Shown piece after piece: positions 15,814 through 24,071 of a stretch of 39,244 bases of DNA. Under the pieces are notes generated by a model. The model worked only from the letters and a program-made list of their open reading frames with translations, searched no databases and was not told the DNA's origin. Made by a program: the position numbers and the translations under genes. Origin of the DNA: RPQK01 sp041946865 (GTDB taxonomy: Bacteria > Acidobacteriota > UBA6911 > RPQK01); assembly GCA_041946865.1 (NCBI GenBank), contig JBHGBF010000031.1, forward strand, positions 1 through 39,244, read 5' to 3'. How positions within the stretch are numbered: position 1 is the stretch's first letter; the number at the start of each line of letters is the position of its first letter.

Positions 15814-16986
15814 TCAGTATCGTCTGGGGCGCCAGTTAGTAGCCAGCTCTCGTTTCTCCTTCCAAAAGTCGATGCGTGTCTCCGTCTCCTTGAGGTCGTG
15901 CGGGGAATAGAGGTACGTCAAGGTAGCGACGACCTGGGCATTGCCTTCGGACGGGATCGGCAGGAAAAACTCTTCAATGCGCTCCTCGAGCGGCGCCAGA
16001 CGCGTGTCTTTCGTGGCTGTCCGGCCTTTAAGAAACACCTCGCTATCCCGGCGGAGCTCGTTTCCGCCGTCATCCAGCACCACGCGTTCATAGACTCGTT
16101 TGTCTTCGAACTTCTGCTCGCCGACACGCACCTCGACGCTAAGGATGACTTTCCGGGTCGGGACACCGGTAGGTACGCTGTGTCCGGCGCCGACGTTGTG
16201 CACCATCACCTGGGCGCGCAGTCCTCTGGGAGTTCGATCGAGCCCGAGAATCCGCATCCGCAGCGATTTGTTCAATTGGTGCAGCGAATGCCCGCCCGGC
16301 ATCTCATGGAGGTTCACAGTGGCGCCCTCGACGCGCTTGACCTTCGGATCCACGATGTTCGCGGCAACCACCGGCATGTGGCACTCCTGGCAAGTCTTGG
16401 TTCCACCCCTGTCCCGGTACGTCTCCCATTCTCTGAAAGTAGAAAGGAGCTCCAGCCCGTTGCTGTTCGTGAACTGATGGCAGCCGGCGCAATGAAGGGA
16501 CGTCGTATGGAACGAAGAGTATTGGACACCGTGCCCGTTTGACGCTGCGTCTTTGACCGGACCGAACTTGACTTTTCCGAGTTGGACCTCGAACGGGTCG
16601 GGCCGTGACAGATGCGTATTGCTGAGCGAGTGGCAGAAGTCGCAGGTGACCCCCTCGCGCGTGACCGCCCGGGTGGCGTTCGGATCATTGGCAGGGCCGG
16701 CGGTCGGCGCGTGGCAAGCGAAACAGGTGCGCGCCGCTTCCCCCTTGGCCGATTCAGCGACCTCGGCATACGACGCCTGGAAAATCTCGTCTTGATAGGC
16801 GCGGGCGTGAAGAGAGACGTTCCAGGCAGCATAGATGTCCTTGTGGCATTCGCCGCAGCGCCGCGCAGACACAAACTGCCCGGGTTCGAATACCAGTGGC
16901 TTGATTTCCGGCTCCGAGGACGTGCACGAGACTGCCCCTGAAAGGGCCACCGATACTACGGTTAGATAGAGACTCCTGCGGTTCAT
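15814..16986 (-). CDS. Five-haem cytochrome c, exported, possibly lipoprotein
   Basis: A 390-residue exported electron carrier with five CxxCH sites in the first half (CGECH, CFACH, CDFCH, CAGCH, CQECH). The N-terminal signal ends SGAVSC, a weak lipobox. The second half (from about 230, after a conserved NLHEMPGGHSLHQLNKSL stretch whose histidines could be distal ligands) is beta-rich and haem-free. The arrangement resembles the cytochrome c-554/multihaem family. AAGGAGG is five bases before the ATG. It is the last gene of the Rieske-cytochrome b operon and may pass electrons from the nine-haem subunit to an outer partner (inference). Confidence 0.85.
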   Translation of the reverse strand: MNRRSLYLTVVSVALSGAVSCTSSEPEIKPLVFEPGQFVSARRCGECHKDIYAAWNVSLHARAYQDEIFQASYAEVAESAKGEAARTCFACHAPTAGPANDPNATRAVTREGVTCDFCHSLSNTHLSRPDPFEVQLGKVKFGPVKDAASNGHGVQYSSFHTTSLHCAGCHQFTNSNGLELLSTFREWETYRDRGGTKTCQECHMPVVAANIVDPKVKRVEGATVNLHEMPGGHSLHQLNKSLRMRILGLDRTPRGLRAQVMVHNVGAGHSVPTGVPTRKVILSVEVRVGEQKFEDKRVYERVVLDDGGNELRRDSEVFLKGRTATKDTRLAPLEERIEEFFLPIPSEGNAQVVATLTYLYSPHDLKETETRIDFWKEKRELATNWRPRRY

Positions 16987-17009
16987 ACGCGCCTCCTTCG
17001 ATCTGCCGC

Positions 17010-18395
17010 CTACTTCTTGGCCCGCTCGATCTGCCGGATTTTGAAGTACAGCGCCACCAGGGCCAGACCGATCACCAGAAGAGACGCCGCCAGGCCCTTT
17101 CGTCTGAACTGCAGCTCCTCGAGGGCTTGCTGGCCCATCTGGTAGGTCTTCCGCGCAATCGACATGCCCCGGTCCGTTTCGCTTTTCACATGGGCGGGCG
17201 AAAAGCGATGGACGACGACTCTGGCACTGACGAGCGCGTCGTGCCCCTCGCTTAACCCAAAGCGCGCCCGGCTGACTTCCATTCCCGCCCGCTCTGCCCG
17301 TGACACCAGTTTTTCGGCTTCGCTCAACTGGTTGGCGAGCGTCGCGATCGACCTGCTCATCGCGTCCGCGGCTATAGCGCCCCGATCTCCTTCGCTATGG
17401 CAACTGGCACAGATCGCCGGCTCTTTGGAGCCGAGCATTCGATCCGTGGGAGATGCGATCTGGTGGTTCTCATGACATACCAGGCATTCAGCCTGCCCCA
17501 ACTGCTGAAAGCTCTCGTTGTGGGGACTCAGGCGGAACATTTCCGCCTGCCGGGTATGACAGGTGCCGCAGACGTTGGCCACTGATGAAACCCCAGGCGG
17601 AGACGCCCCGTGAGTGCCGTGGCAGTCATTGCAAGTCGGCGCCGAAAGGTCGTTTTTCTTCATGAGCGCCTCGGCGTGCACGCTTTTCTCGTAACGGGCG
17701 ACCTGGTCGGTTGGGAGCCGGGCCTTCATGTAGCCGGGATCCGCGTGGCACTTACCGCAGGTCTGGGCTACACTCGGCGGGTAAACGCGGGACATCGGGT
17801 GGTTGACCGGCCTGATGCCGTGGCTGCCGTGGCAGCTCACGCAGGTGGCTACTGTCTGATCCCCCTGGCTCAAAAGCTTCCCGTGAACGCTTGTCAGGTA
17901 TTCGGCTTGCTGATCGATCCGCAGCGCGGGGTTGTACCGTTTCATGAAGTCTGCGTCGCTATGGCACTTGCCGCAGAAGGCCGGAACCTGCGCGGGTTTG
18001 GGCTTGCCGGCAAAACCGGCTGCCGCAGACATCGCCAGCTCCTGGTCGGCCTGGGTGGCATCTCCTCCGTGGCAACCGACGCAGCCGAGCCCTTTTTCCA
18101 GGTGGATGTCGCCTTCCATCTGATGCCCGAGCGCTTCGTCGAGACTCGTGTGGCATTGCACGCAGGAGTCCGCCGCTCGTGTCTGGCCGGCGCCCGGTTT
18201 GGGGGCCGGCTGGGCCAGCAAGGACAAGGCAGTGAAAAATGCCACGCAGGTCAAAGGCCCGAGCCAGGCAAACCTCTTTGGGCTTCCTGCAGCCGCCGGA
18301 TTCCCAACTGATTCTCCAAAGCCCCGCTGTCGGGCTGCTGAAGAACCAGCCATAGTGGACTTGACTGTTTTCATCTTTGATTTGTGCTTTCCCAC
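17010..18395 (-). CDS. Nine-haem membrane-anchored cytochrome c
   Basis: A 461-residue protein with nine CxxCH motifs (CVQCH at 78-82, then CVGCH, CGKCH, CVSCH, CGKCH, CNDCH, CGTCH, CLVCH, CASCH). Repeats of the form SVHGKLL...CVSCHGSHG...CGKCH recall the NrfB/cytochrome c7-type tandem haem packing. An N-terminal signal anchor lies at about 43-62 and a C-terminal membrane helix at about 434-452, so the haem region is periplasmic; residues 340-430 are helical and haem-free. It sits directly after cytochrome b and probably takes the place of cytochrome c1/f as electron acceptor of the Rieske protein (inference). GTG start at 18395 with GGAG upstream; an in-frame ATG at 18374 is possible. Confidence 0.87.
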   Translation of the reverse strand: MGKHKSKMKTVKSTMAGSSAARQRGFGESVGNPAAAGSPKRFAWLGPLTCVAFFTALSLLAQPAPKPGAGQTRAADSCVQCHTSLDEALGHQMEGDIHLEKGLGCVGCHGGDATQADQELAMSAAAGFAGKPKPAQVPAFCGKCHSDADFMKRYNPALRIDQQAEYLTSVHGKLLSQGDQTVATCVSCHGSHGIRPVNHPMSRVYPPSVAQTCGKCHADPGYMKARLPTDQVARYEKSVHAEALMKKNDLSAPTCNDCHGTHGASPPGVSSVANVCGTCHTRQAEMFRLSPHNESFQQLGQAECLVCHENHQIASPTDRMLGSKEPAICASCHSEGDRGAIAADAMSRSIATLANQLSEAEKLVSRAERAGMEVSRARFGLSEGHDALVSARVVVHRFSPAHVKSETDRGMSIARKTYQMGQQALEELQFRRKGLAASLLVIGLALVALYFKIRQIERAKK

Positions 18396-18414
18396 GATTG
18401 ACTTCTCCGTTCGT

Positions 18415-19527
18415 CTACGACCAGAACCCGATGGCGGTCAGAACCACGACGTAGACCAGCACGGCCACGCCTATGACGGTGAAGGCGCGGCTCGGCAGGC
18501 CGCGGGCGGTCTTTCTGTCCAGGAATGGAACCAGCAGCCAGAAGCAGGCGCCCAGCGTGAAGGCAAGAATCCCTACCGCTTCACCTTCAAACAGCCAGAT
18601 GCGGGCGGGCAGGAGCTTCAGCGTCTCAAACGAGAACAGAAAAAACCATTCGGGCCGAATCCCCGCTGGGGCTGGAGCAAACGGGTCCGCCTTTTCGCCC
18701 AGTTCCCATGGAAAGATTGCCGCCAGCGCCGCCAGGATCCCGAGAGCGACGAGCCAGCCCATGATGTCGCGCAGCAGAAAGTTCGGGATGAACTTCATGT
18801 CCTTGCCGTTCGACTGCTCCGTCCCCCCGGGTCGGCTCATCCCGTGAAACTGGACCAGCCAGAGGTGGACGCCCAGGATTGCCGTGGTCAGGGCGGGGAG
18901 TATCGCCACGTGAAAGCCGAAAAACCGCGTCAGGGTAGCCCCCGTCACCTCGTCGCCGCCCCTCAAAAACCGCATGAAGAAATCACCCACCACCGGAAAG
19001 ACCCGTGGGATCTCGGTTCCCACGCGGGTGGCGAAGAAAGCGAGCTTGTTCCAAGGCAGGAGATAACCGCTGAACCCGAACCCGAGGGCGATGAACAGGA
19101 GGAGAACACCTGTGATCCAGGTGAATTCGCGAGGAGGGCGATAGGCTCTCAGGAAATAAACGCTGAACATGTGAATGAAAAGCGTGGCGATCATCAGATT
19201 GGCCGACCAGCTGTGAATCGATCGGACCAGCCAACCGAACGAGACGTCGGTCATGATAAACTGCACGCTCTCGAAAGCCTCTTCGGCACTCGGCCGATAG
19301 TAAAGAAGCAGAAGGATCCCGGTGACCACTTGGATGCTGAAGAGGAACAGCGTCATGCCGCCGAGGTAGTACCAGATGGTGTGACGATGCACCGGGACTG
19401 TTTTGTGGCTGGCCATTTCCTCCATAGGGGCCGTGCCGAGACGGTTGCGCAACCACTGCCGTGCCCTCTCCGTTCGACTGGCTTCCGGCGCTGCACTCGC
19501 TTGGTGTTCAAACTCGGTCATCTTCAT
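18415..19527 (-). CDS. Cytochrome b subunit of a Rieske/cytochrome b complex
   Basis: A 370-residue polytopic membrane protein combining the cytochrome b6-like N-terminal half and the subunit IV-like C-terminal half in one chain. Haem ligands are His105/His119 (HSWSANLMIATLFIH) and His206/His221; the 15-residue spacing of the second pair is that of cytochrome b6 rather than mitochondrial cytochrome b. The Qo-site motif is PEWF at 292-295 (variant of PEWY). It oxidises quinol, probably menaquinol, and feeds the Rieske centre. The start is the ATG at 19527 preceded by GAGG; it begins 4 nt after the Rieske stop. Confidence 0.92.
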   Translation of the reverse strand: MKMTEFEHQASAAPEASRTERARQWLRNRLGTAPMEEMASHKTVPVHRHTIWYYLGGMTLFLFSIQVVTGILLLLYYRPSAEEAFESVQFIMTDVSFGWLVRSIHSWSANLMIATLFIHMFSVYFLRAYRPPREFTWITGVLLLFIALGFGFSGYLLPWNKLAFFATRVGTEIPRVFPVVGDFFMRFLRGGDEVTGATLTRFFGFHVAILPALTTAILGVHLWLVQFHGMSRPGGTEQSNGKDMKFIPNFLLRDIMGWLVALGILAALAAIFPWELGEKADPFAPAPAGIRPEWFFLFSFETLKLLPARIWLFEGEAVGILAFTLGACFWLLVPFLDRKTARGLPSRAFTVIGVAVLVYVVVLTAIGFWS

Positions 19528-19531
19528 TCTT

Positions 19532-19975
19532 CTATCCTCGTGAAACAACTACCTCGTCTCCCCGCACATTGACCTTGAACTGCTCGAGCGGCCTCGGCGG
19601 AGGCCCGGCGACGTTTCGTCCCTGCAGGTCATAATGGCCGTTATGGCAGGCGCACCAGATTCCCTGCAGGTCGCTGCGGTACTGGACAGTACAATCCAGG
19701 TGCGTGCATCGCGCCGAAAACGCCCGGATCTCGCCTCCCGGCGTCCGGATCAGCAAAGCCGCACGGGAGCCGAACTTGAAGATCTTCCCGCTGTTGGGAA
19801 CCAGGTCATTGACCTTGCCCGCAACCACGCTCACTTCCGCCGATTCCGCAACACGCGGGGGGATGAGAAAGCTCAAAACCGGATAGCACACGGCGACGAG
19901 TACCGCACCGATGCTCGTCCCCAGCAGATAGTCCAGAAAGCCTCGTCTCGTTGTCTTTTCGCTTCGTCTTTCCAT
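19532..19975 (-). CDS. Rieske iron-sulfur protein of the bc-type complex
   Basis: A 147-residue protein with a Tat-type anchor (KTTRRGFLDYLLG, then a hydrophobic helix at about 17-38) and a periplasmic Rieske domain. Box 1 is CTHLDC (Cys90, His92, Cys95) and box 2 CACH (Cys108, Cys110, His111), so all four cluster ligands and the disulfide cysteines are present; the usual Gly in box 1 is Asp. GPPPRPL (about 124-130) is the conserved proline loop. The Asp change and the Tyr/Asn in box 2 (CHNGHYD) may tune potential. ATG at 19975 has GAGG upstream; a GTG at 19987 is an alternative. Confidence 0.93.
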   Translation of the reverse strand: MERRSEKTTRRGFLDYLLGTSIGAVLVAVCYPVLSFLIPPRVAESAEVSVVAGKVNDLVPNSGKIFKFGSRAALLIRTPGGEIRAFSARCTHLDCTVQYRSDLQGIWCACHNGHYDLQGRNVAGPPPRPLEQFKVNVRGDEVVVSRG

Positions 19976-20056
19976 TCCACGCCTCACGTTGTGTTCATTC
20001 CAGCGCGGCGGCCGGTGTGACGCCCGGCGGGCGTCGCATCAGATCCCGCTGCGCAA

Positions 20057-20455
20057 CTAACTCTCGGCTCGCCCGGCGGTTGCATCCCGGAGAACCGCTT
20101 TGATCTCGGCGCCGTCAACCGGCCGCATCAGGTAGTAGAAGATCCTGCGTTGGCGCGCCCGCCGCTCGGTCTCCAGACTGGCGTGATCAGCCAGGACGAT
20201 CACCGGAAGTGCGGGGAAAAGATCATTGAACGCCGTTATCGTCTCGAGCCAGACTTCCTCGCCGTCGTCCAGGAGAAAAACCACGGCCCGGAAGGGCGAG
20301 ACGCGAGTCCGCTGGATGGCGTTAACCGGAGTGCGCGCCGTTTCTACCGAGTATCCCTGCCTGCCTATCAGCTGGCGCAGCTCGGCAAGCTCGCGGCTCT
20401 GAGATCCGCAGATCAGGACTTCCGATCCGGGCGACTTCGAAGGTGGAGATATCAT
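20057..20455 (-). CDS. Degenerate receiver-domain protein
   Basis: A 132-residue soluble protein with the alpha/beta rhythm of a response-regulator receiver: VLICGSQSRELAELRQLIGRQGYSVETA, then RAVVFLLDDGEE, then LPVIVLADH, then YLMRPVDGAEI. The usual acidic pair after strand 1 is CGS, and the conserved Lys before Pro after strand 5 is Arg. An Asp (FLLDD) is present at the phosphorylation position, but without the acidic pair phosphorylation is doubtful. As first gene behind the sigma-54 promoter it may be an atypical regulator or a protein-binding adaptor of the cytochrome operon. Start: ATG with GGAG seven bases upstream. Confidence 0.7.
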   Translation of the reverse strand: MISPPSKSPGSEVLICGSQSRELAELRQLIGRQGYSVETARTPVNAIQRTRVSPFRAVVFLLDDGEEVWLETITAFNDLFPALPVIVLADHASLETERRARQRRIFYYLMRPVDGAEIKAVLRDATAGRAES

Positions 20456-20479
20456 GCCCAAGCTCCGCCAACGCCCCGG

Positions 20480-20496
20480 AGCAAGTTGGAGTCCAA
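20480..20496 (-). promoter_or_regulatory. Candidate sigma-54 (-24/-12) promoter of the cytochrome operon
   Basis: Read on the minus strand: TTGGACTCCAACTTGCT. It has GG at 20494-20493, exactly ten bases, then GC at 20482-20481 inside TTGCT, matching the invariant parts of YTGGCACG-N4-TTGCW; the middle CAC is not matched. A start near 20470 would leave about 15 nt before the ATG at 20455, enough to include the GGAG. It lies just downstream of paired dyads and of an NtrC-type activator gene. Confidence 0.6.
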
Positions 20497-20547
20497 TCGT
20501 GCAGCCTGTTGAGGGGATTGAGGTTGGAACGAGAAGGTCAGGGACAA

Positions 20548-20588
20548 CCTGACATTTTGTCAGGTAGCAACCCTGACAAAATGTCAGG
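20548..20588. promoter_or_regulatory. Two tandem 17-bp palindromes, likely activator (enhancer) sites
   Basis: CCTGACATTTTGTCAGG at 20548-20564 and CCTGACAAAATGTCAGG at 20572-20588, identical 7-bp arms around a 3-bp centre, 24 bp centre to centre. A further GTCAGG half-site lies at 20538-20543. They fall at about -86 and -110 from the predicted sigma-54 start, the normal place for NtrC-type enhancer sites. As RNA they could also form two hairpins after the activator gene stop. Confidence 0.7.
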
Positions 20589-20666
20589 ATCGGACGGCAA
20601 AAGCCTTCCGGAGTTCCCAGAGTTTCACGACTTCAAGCCGAATTTCGGTTTCCGGTGGTTTGGCTC

Positions 20667-22037
20667 TCACAGCCCGTAGTGTTTGATCTTGCGGTAGAGG
20701 TTGCGCTCGCTGATATCGAGGATTCTGGCAACTTTCGCGCGGTTACCGTCGTTTTCTCTGAGCAACCTGGCGATATAGAGCTTCTCGGCCTGCTCGAGCG
20801 TCAATGTGCCTTGATTCTGGTTCTCGCCTCTGAAGGGCAGCCGGGTCTGGAGGTTACCCGGCAGATCCTCGACCTCGATTCGATCTCCTTCGGCCAGAAT
20901 CAGGGCCCGCTCGAGGACGTTTCTCAGCTCCCGAACATTTCCCGGCCAGGCGTAACTTTCCAGGCGCTCAATCACTTCCGGCGCAATGCTCAAGCGCCGG
21001 TGTCCCGGCATGACACTCTTTTCAACAAAGTGTCTGGCAAGGACGGCAATGTCCTCGGGCCGCTCCCGCAAAGGCGGAATCGTAAAGCTGAAGACGTTCA
21101 GGCGATAGTAAAGGTCTTCGCGAAACTGCCCGGAGCTGGCCGCGTCTTTCAGATTCCGGTTGGTGGCGGCGATGATCCGGGTGTCGACATGGATGTCTTT
21201 CAGTCCCCCGACTCGCCGGAAGGTTCCGGTTTCCATGAACCGGAGCAGTTTCGACTGCAGTCCGAGGGTCATCTCCCCGATCTCGTCGAAGAAGAGAGTC
21301 CCGGTGTCCGCCACCTCGAACAGCCCGTGTTTCAGCGATGCGGCGCCCGTGAAAGCGCCTTTCTCATGTCCGAACAGCTCGCTCTGAAGGAGCTCTTCCT
21401 GCAGCGAGGTGCAATCCACTACGATAAAGGGGTTGTCCTTGCGCGGGCTCTGATTGTGAATCGCGCGCGCAGCCAGCTCCTTGCCCACCCCGCTTTCGCC
21501 TTGAATCAGCACGGTCGAATCGCTTCTCGCCACCTTTGAAATGAGCGACAGGACGGCGCGCAACCGGGGACTGTTTCCGACAAACGCGTCGGTTCGGGCC
21601 TGTCTCGACAGCTCCTGCCGGAGCATGATGTTCCGGTGCTCCAGCCGCCGCCTTTCGGCGGCTTTTACCAGCAAGGCCTCCAGCTCTTCCAGTTTGCAGG
21701 GTTTGGTCAGGTAGTCGTAGGCGCCCGAACGGATGGCGGCAATGGCGTTGTCGATCGTGCCGTACCCGGTAAGGATGATGACCTCGACCAGCGGATGCGC
21801 TTCCTTGACGGCTTTCTGAACAGTCAGGCCGTCCATGTCCGGCATCTTGACATCGAGCAGAACCACGTCGAACTCGCTTTCATTCAGAGCCGCCAGCGCC
21901 TGGGTCCCGCCGCTCGCCGCGCGCACCTCGAACCCCATGTCTTTCAACTCGCGACTTAGCACGGTCCGGAACGTCTCCTCATCGTCGGCGATGAGGACCC
22001 GAATGGGCCTGTCTGTAGTGCGCGCCAAGGTTTTCAC
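20667..22037 (-). CDS. NtrC-type sigma-54-dependent response regulator
   Basis: Three-domain activator. The receiver (about 12-125) has the acidic pair Asp18-Asp19, phospho-acceptor Asp62 in VVLLDVKMPDMDG, and TKP. The AAA+ domain has Walker A GESGVGKE, the GAFTGA loop that contacts sigma-54, and Walker B-type TLFFDEIGEM. A Fis-type helix-turn-helix ends the protein (NRAKVARILDISERNLYRKIKHYGL). So it activates sigma-54 promoters after phosphorylation by the kinase directly upstream. The start is the GTG at 22037, overlapping the kinase stop as GTGA; a GTG at 22046 is also possible. It is probably co-translated with the kinase. 456-459 residues. Confidence 0.93.
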   Translation of the reverse strand: MKTLARTTDRPIRVLIADDEETFRTVLSRELKDMGFEVRAASGGTQALAALNESEFDVVLLDVKMPDMDGLTVQKAVKEAHPLVEVIILTGYGTIDNAIAAIRSGAYDYLTKPCKLEELEALLVKAAERRRLEHRNIMLRQELSRQARTDAFVGNSPRLRAVLSLISKVARSDSTVLIQGESGVGKELAARAIHNQSPRKDNPFIVVDCTSLQEELLQSELFGHEKGAFTGAASLKHGLFEVADTGTLFFDEIGEMTLGLQSKLLRFMETGTFRRVGGLKDIHVDTRIIAATNRNLKDAASSGQFREDLYYRLNVFSFTIPPLRERPEDIAVLARHFVEKSVMPGHRRLSIAPEVIERLESYAWPGNVRELRNVLERALILAEGDRIEVEDLPGNLQTRLPFRGENQNQGTLTLEQAEKLYIARLLRENDGNRAKVARILDISERNLYRKIKHYGL

Positions 22038-23944
22038 GAGATCCACCGCTCGTCCGCGTGGGTGTCCGGGCAAGGCTCGCCGGTCGGTTCGAAAGGAAGC
22101 TCGACGACAAACCGGCTCCCTTGTCCTACCTGGCTGTCAACCTGAATCGAACCGCCCATCTGGCGTATAAGAGTATTGGAAATAAAAAGGCCGAGTCCAG
22201 TTCCCTGACCGACCGGACGTTTTGAGAAGAATGGTTCAAACAGGTGTGGTAAATCCGCCGGAGAGATTCCGCATCCGGTGTCCTCGACGACGACGCGCAC
22301 AGAATCGCGTTCTCTCGCGGTTCCCACCCCGATCCGGCCGCCTGCGTTCGTCGCCTGTATGGCATTGATCAAGAGGTTCAAGAACACCTGCCGGAGAGCT
22401 GGTTCATCGGCCTTGATTTCCGGCAGATCGCGCGCATACTCCTCCTGAATCTCGATCTCCCTGTTCTGCGCCTGAAATCTCACCAGTTGCACCGTCTCCT
22501 CGAGCGCGCGATTGACGGAGACGATGTAGGTCAGGGAATCCGATTTCCGGGCCAGGATGAGCAGACGCTCCGTGATGGCCTTCGCCCGCATGGCCTCCTT
22601 GGTAATCAGGGCGAGATATTCGGCCATGTCCCCTTTCGTCTGCACAGCCTTCTTGCCGATTCGCTTTTGAAGCCCTTCGGCGCAAGTCATGATGGACGCC
22701 AGCGGGTTGTTGATTTCGTGGGATATTCCCGACGCCAGCAGCCCCAGCGACGCGAGCCGCTCCGAGTGGCACAGATTAGCCTCCAGGGCGCGCCGCTCAG
22801 TGATGTCGCGCCGGACTTCGATCACCTGGTAAATGCGCCCGCTGGCGTCAATCAGAGGGTAGCTGTAAATCTCGATGTACCGTTCACGGCCCCGATCGTC
22901 GACGAACCGGTAGAGGCACTTCTCGACCCGCCCGCTCTGAAAAGTCGTCCGCGCCGGACATTTGGCCTGCACTCCGACTTCGCAATTCCGGCCTTCTTTG
23001 GTGATGCAGCAAGGCTGGCCGGGAGCGGTCTCTTTAGGGTAACCCGAGCGCCGCAGGTAGGCCTGGTTCGCCTTCACCACCCTGAAATCGCGGTCAACGA
23101 CGACGATCTCATCCTCTATGCTGTTGATGATGTTCTCGAGATACTCCTTGTGTCGCTCGGTTTCCTTGAGCGACTCCTTGAGGCTGGCCGTCATGACGTT
23201 AAAGCTACAGGCCAGCTCGCTGATCTCGTCGTGCCCGCCCGTCACCACCCGCTCATCCAGGCTGCCTTTGCGAATGGCAATCGTGGTACGTTCCATGGCT
23301 TTAATACGCCTCACGATCAGCCGGTCGACCAGCAGCACGATAGCCAGTATCGTGACCGTCACCATCAGGCCGGCCAGGCCCAGCATCTCGCGCATATCGG
23401 AACGTAAATGAAGCCCTGCCTGACTCATAGGGAGATCGACAATCAAAGTGCCGTTGATCTTCTGGTTGGGGGGATGGCAGTTGAAGCAGCTTTCCTTGTT
23501 CCTGATCACAAGCATGCTGCGCGCAAACTCGCGGCCGCGCGGTTCAACCACCGTGAATTGATCAGGAACAGGCGCCTGGCTGTGGCAGGAGGAGCATTCA
23601 CCCTGGAGCCTGGAAAACGTTCTGCCGGCCATCTGGGCATCGGTCGAGAAGCGGATCTGTCCCTCTTTGTCGACGAGCATGATCCGTGCGCCGCCGGCTT
23701 CCGCAGCAACCTGGCGGATGTCGCTGTCGAGCAGATGAGGCTGGTGCTCAAGCATGCGACGCTCCAGACCGGCGAGGATCAGCTGGCTCAGATCGCTGAC
23801 CGGCTTGCGCATGCCCTCGGCCAGCTGGCGTTCATGCAAGCGGTAGAAGAAAACGAAGAAGGGAATGCCGACCAGAAACAGGGCAAGAACCAGTCCACAG
23901 GTAATGCGGAAGCTGAGTCGATCAATAGGGAGCTTCCTTGTCAT
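22034..23944 (-). CDS. Membrane sensor histidine kinase with two periplasmic c-type haem sites
   Basis: A 636-residue kinase. TM1 is at about 13-34, and a periplasmic sensor at 35-186 carries CSSCH (117-121) and CFNCH (153-157), both haem-c attachment motifs within a PAS/Cache-like fold (GARIMLVDKEGQIRFST). TM2 is at about 187-208, then HAMP. A cytosolic PAS (about 266-385) has a Cys cluster (PCCITKEGRNCEVGVQAKCP). The HisKA motif GISHEINNPL has His409, and the HATPase has the N, G1 (DTGCGIS) and G2 (GTGLGLF) boxes. The haems would report redox state, or bind NO, CO or O2, in the periplasm. The transmitter partner is the overlapping sigma-54 regulator. ATG 23944; a TATACT -10 box lies 43 nt upstream. 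Confidence 0.92.
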   Translation of the reverse strand: MTRKLPIDRLSFRITCGLVLALFLVGIPFFVFFYRLHERQLAEGMRKPVSDLSQLILAGLERRMLEHQPHLLDSDIRQVAAEAGGARIMLVDKEGQIRFSTDAQMAGRTFSRLQGECSSCHSQAPVPDQFTVVEPRGREFARSMLVIRNKESCFNCHPPNQKINGTLIVDLPMSQAGLHLRSDMREMLGLAGLMVTVTILAIVLLVDRLIVRRIKAMERTTIAIRKGSLDERVVTGGHDEISELACSFNVMTASLKESLKETERHKEYLENIINSIEDEIVVVDRDFRVVKANQAYLRRSGYPKETAPGQPCCITKEGRNCEVGVQAKCPARTTFQSGRVEKCLYRFVDDRGRERYIEIYSYPLIDASGRIYQVIEVRRDITERRALEANLCHSERLASLGLLASGISHEINNPLASIMTCAEGLQKRIGKKAVQTKGDMAEYLALITKEAMRAKAITERLLILARKSDSLTYIVSVNRALEETVQLVRFQAQNREIEIQEEYARDLPEIKADEPALRQVFLNLLINAIQATNAGGRIGVGTARERDSVRVVVEDTGCGISPADLPHLFEPFFSKRPVGQGTGLGLFISNTLIRQMGGSIQVDSQVGQGSRFVVELPFEPTGEPCPDTHADERWIS

Positions 23945-23987
23945 GGCCTGGTCCCCGGTGATTAACAGCCGTGAAAACTCGGGGCTC

Positions 23988-23993
23988 AGTATA
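23988..23993 (-). promoter_or_regulatory. -10 box of the kinase-regulator operon
   Basis: TATACT on the minus strand in TGATATACTG, giving a leader of about 35 nt. The -35 is not evident. The gap is divergent with the gene at 24091. Confidence 0.35.
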
Positions 23994-24071
23994 TCACGAG
24001 GTGTGAAGAGTCTTACTACTGCGGGAAACAGCGGCGGGCTCGCGGCTCTGTTCGCCGACGGGGCTGAGCAA

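Noticed and set aside
18148..19572. A 474-codon open frame on the plus strand opposite cytochrome b and the nine-haem gene
   Set aside because: Its translation is low-complexity, charged and has no domain; the minus-strand frames carry haem ligands, PEWF and nine CxxCH motifs. It is a high-GC shadow.
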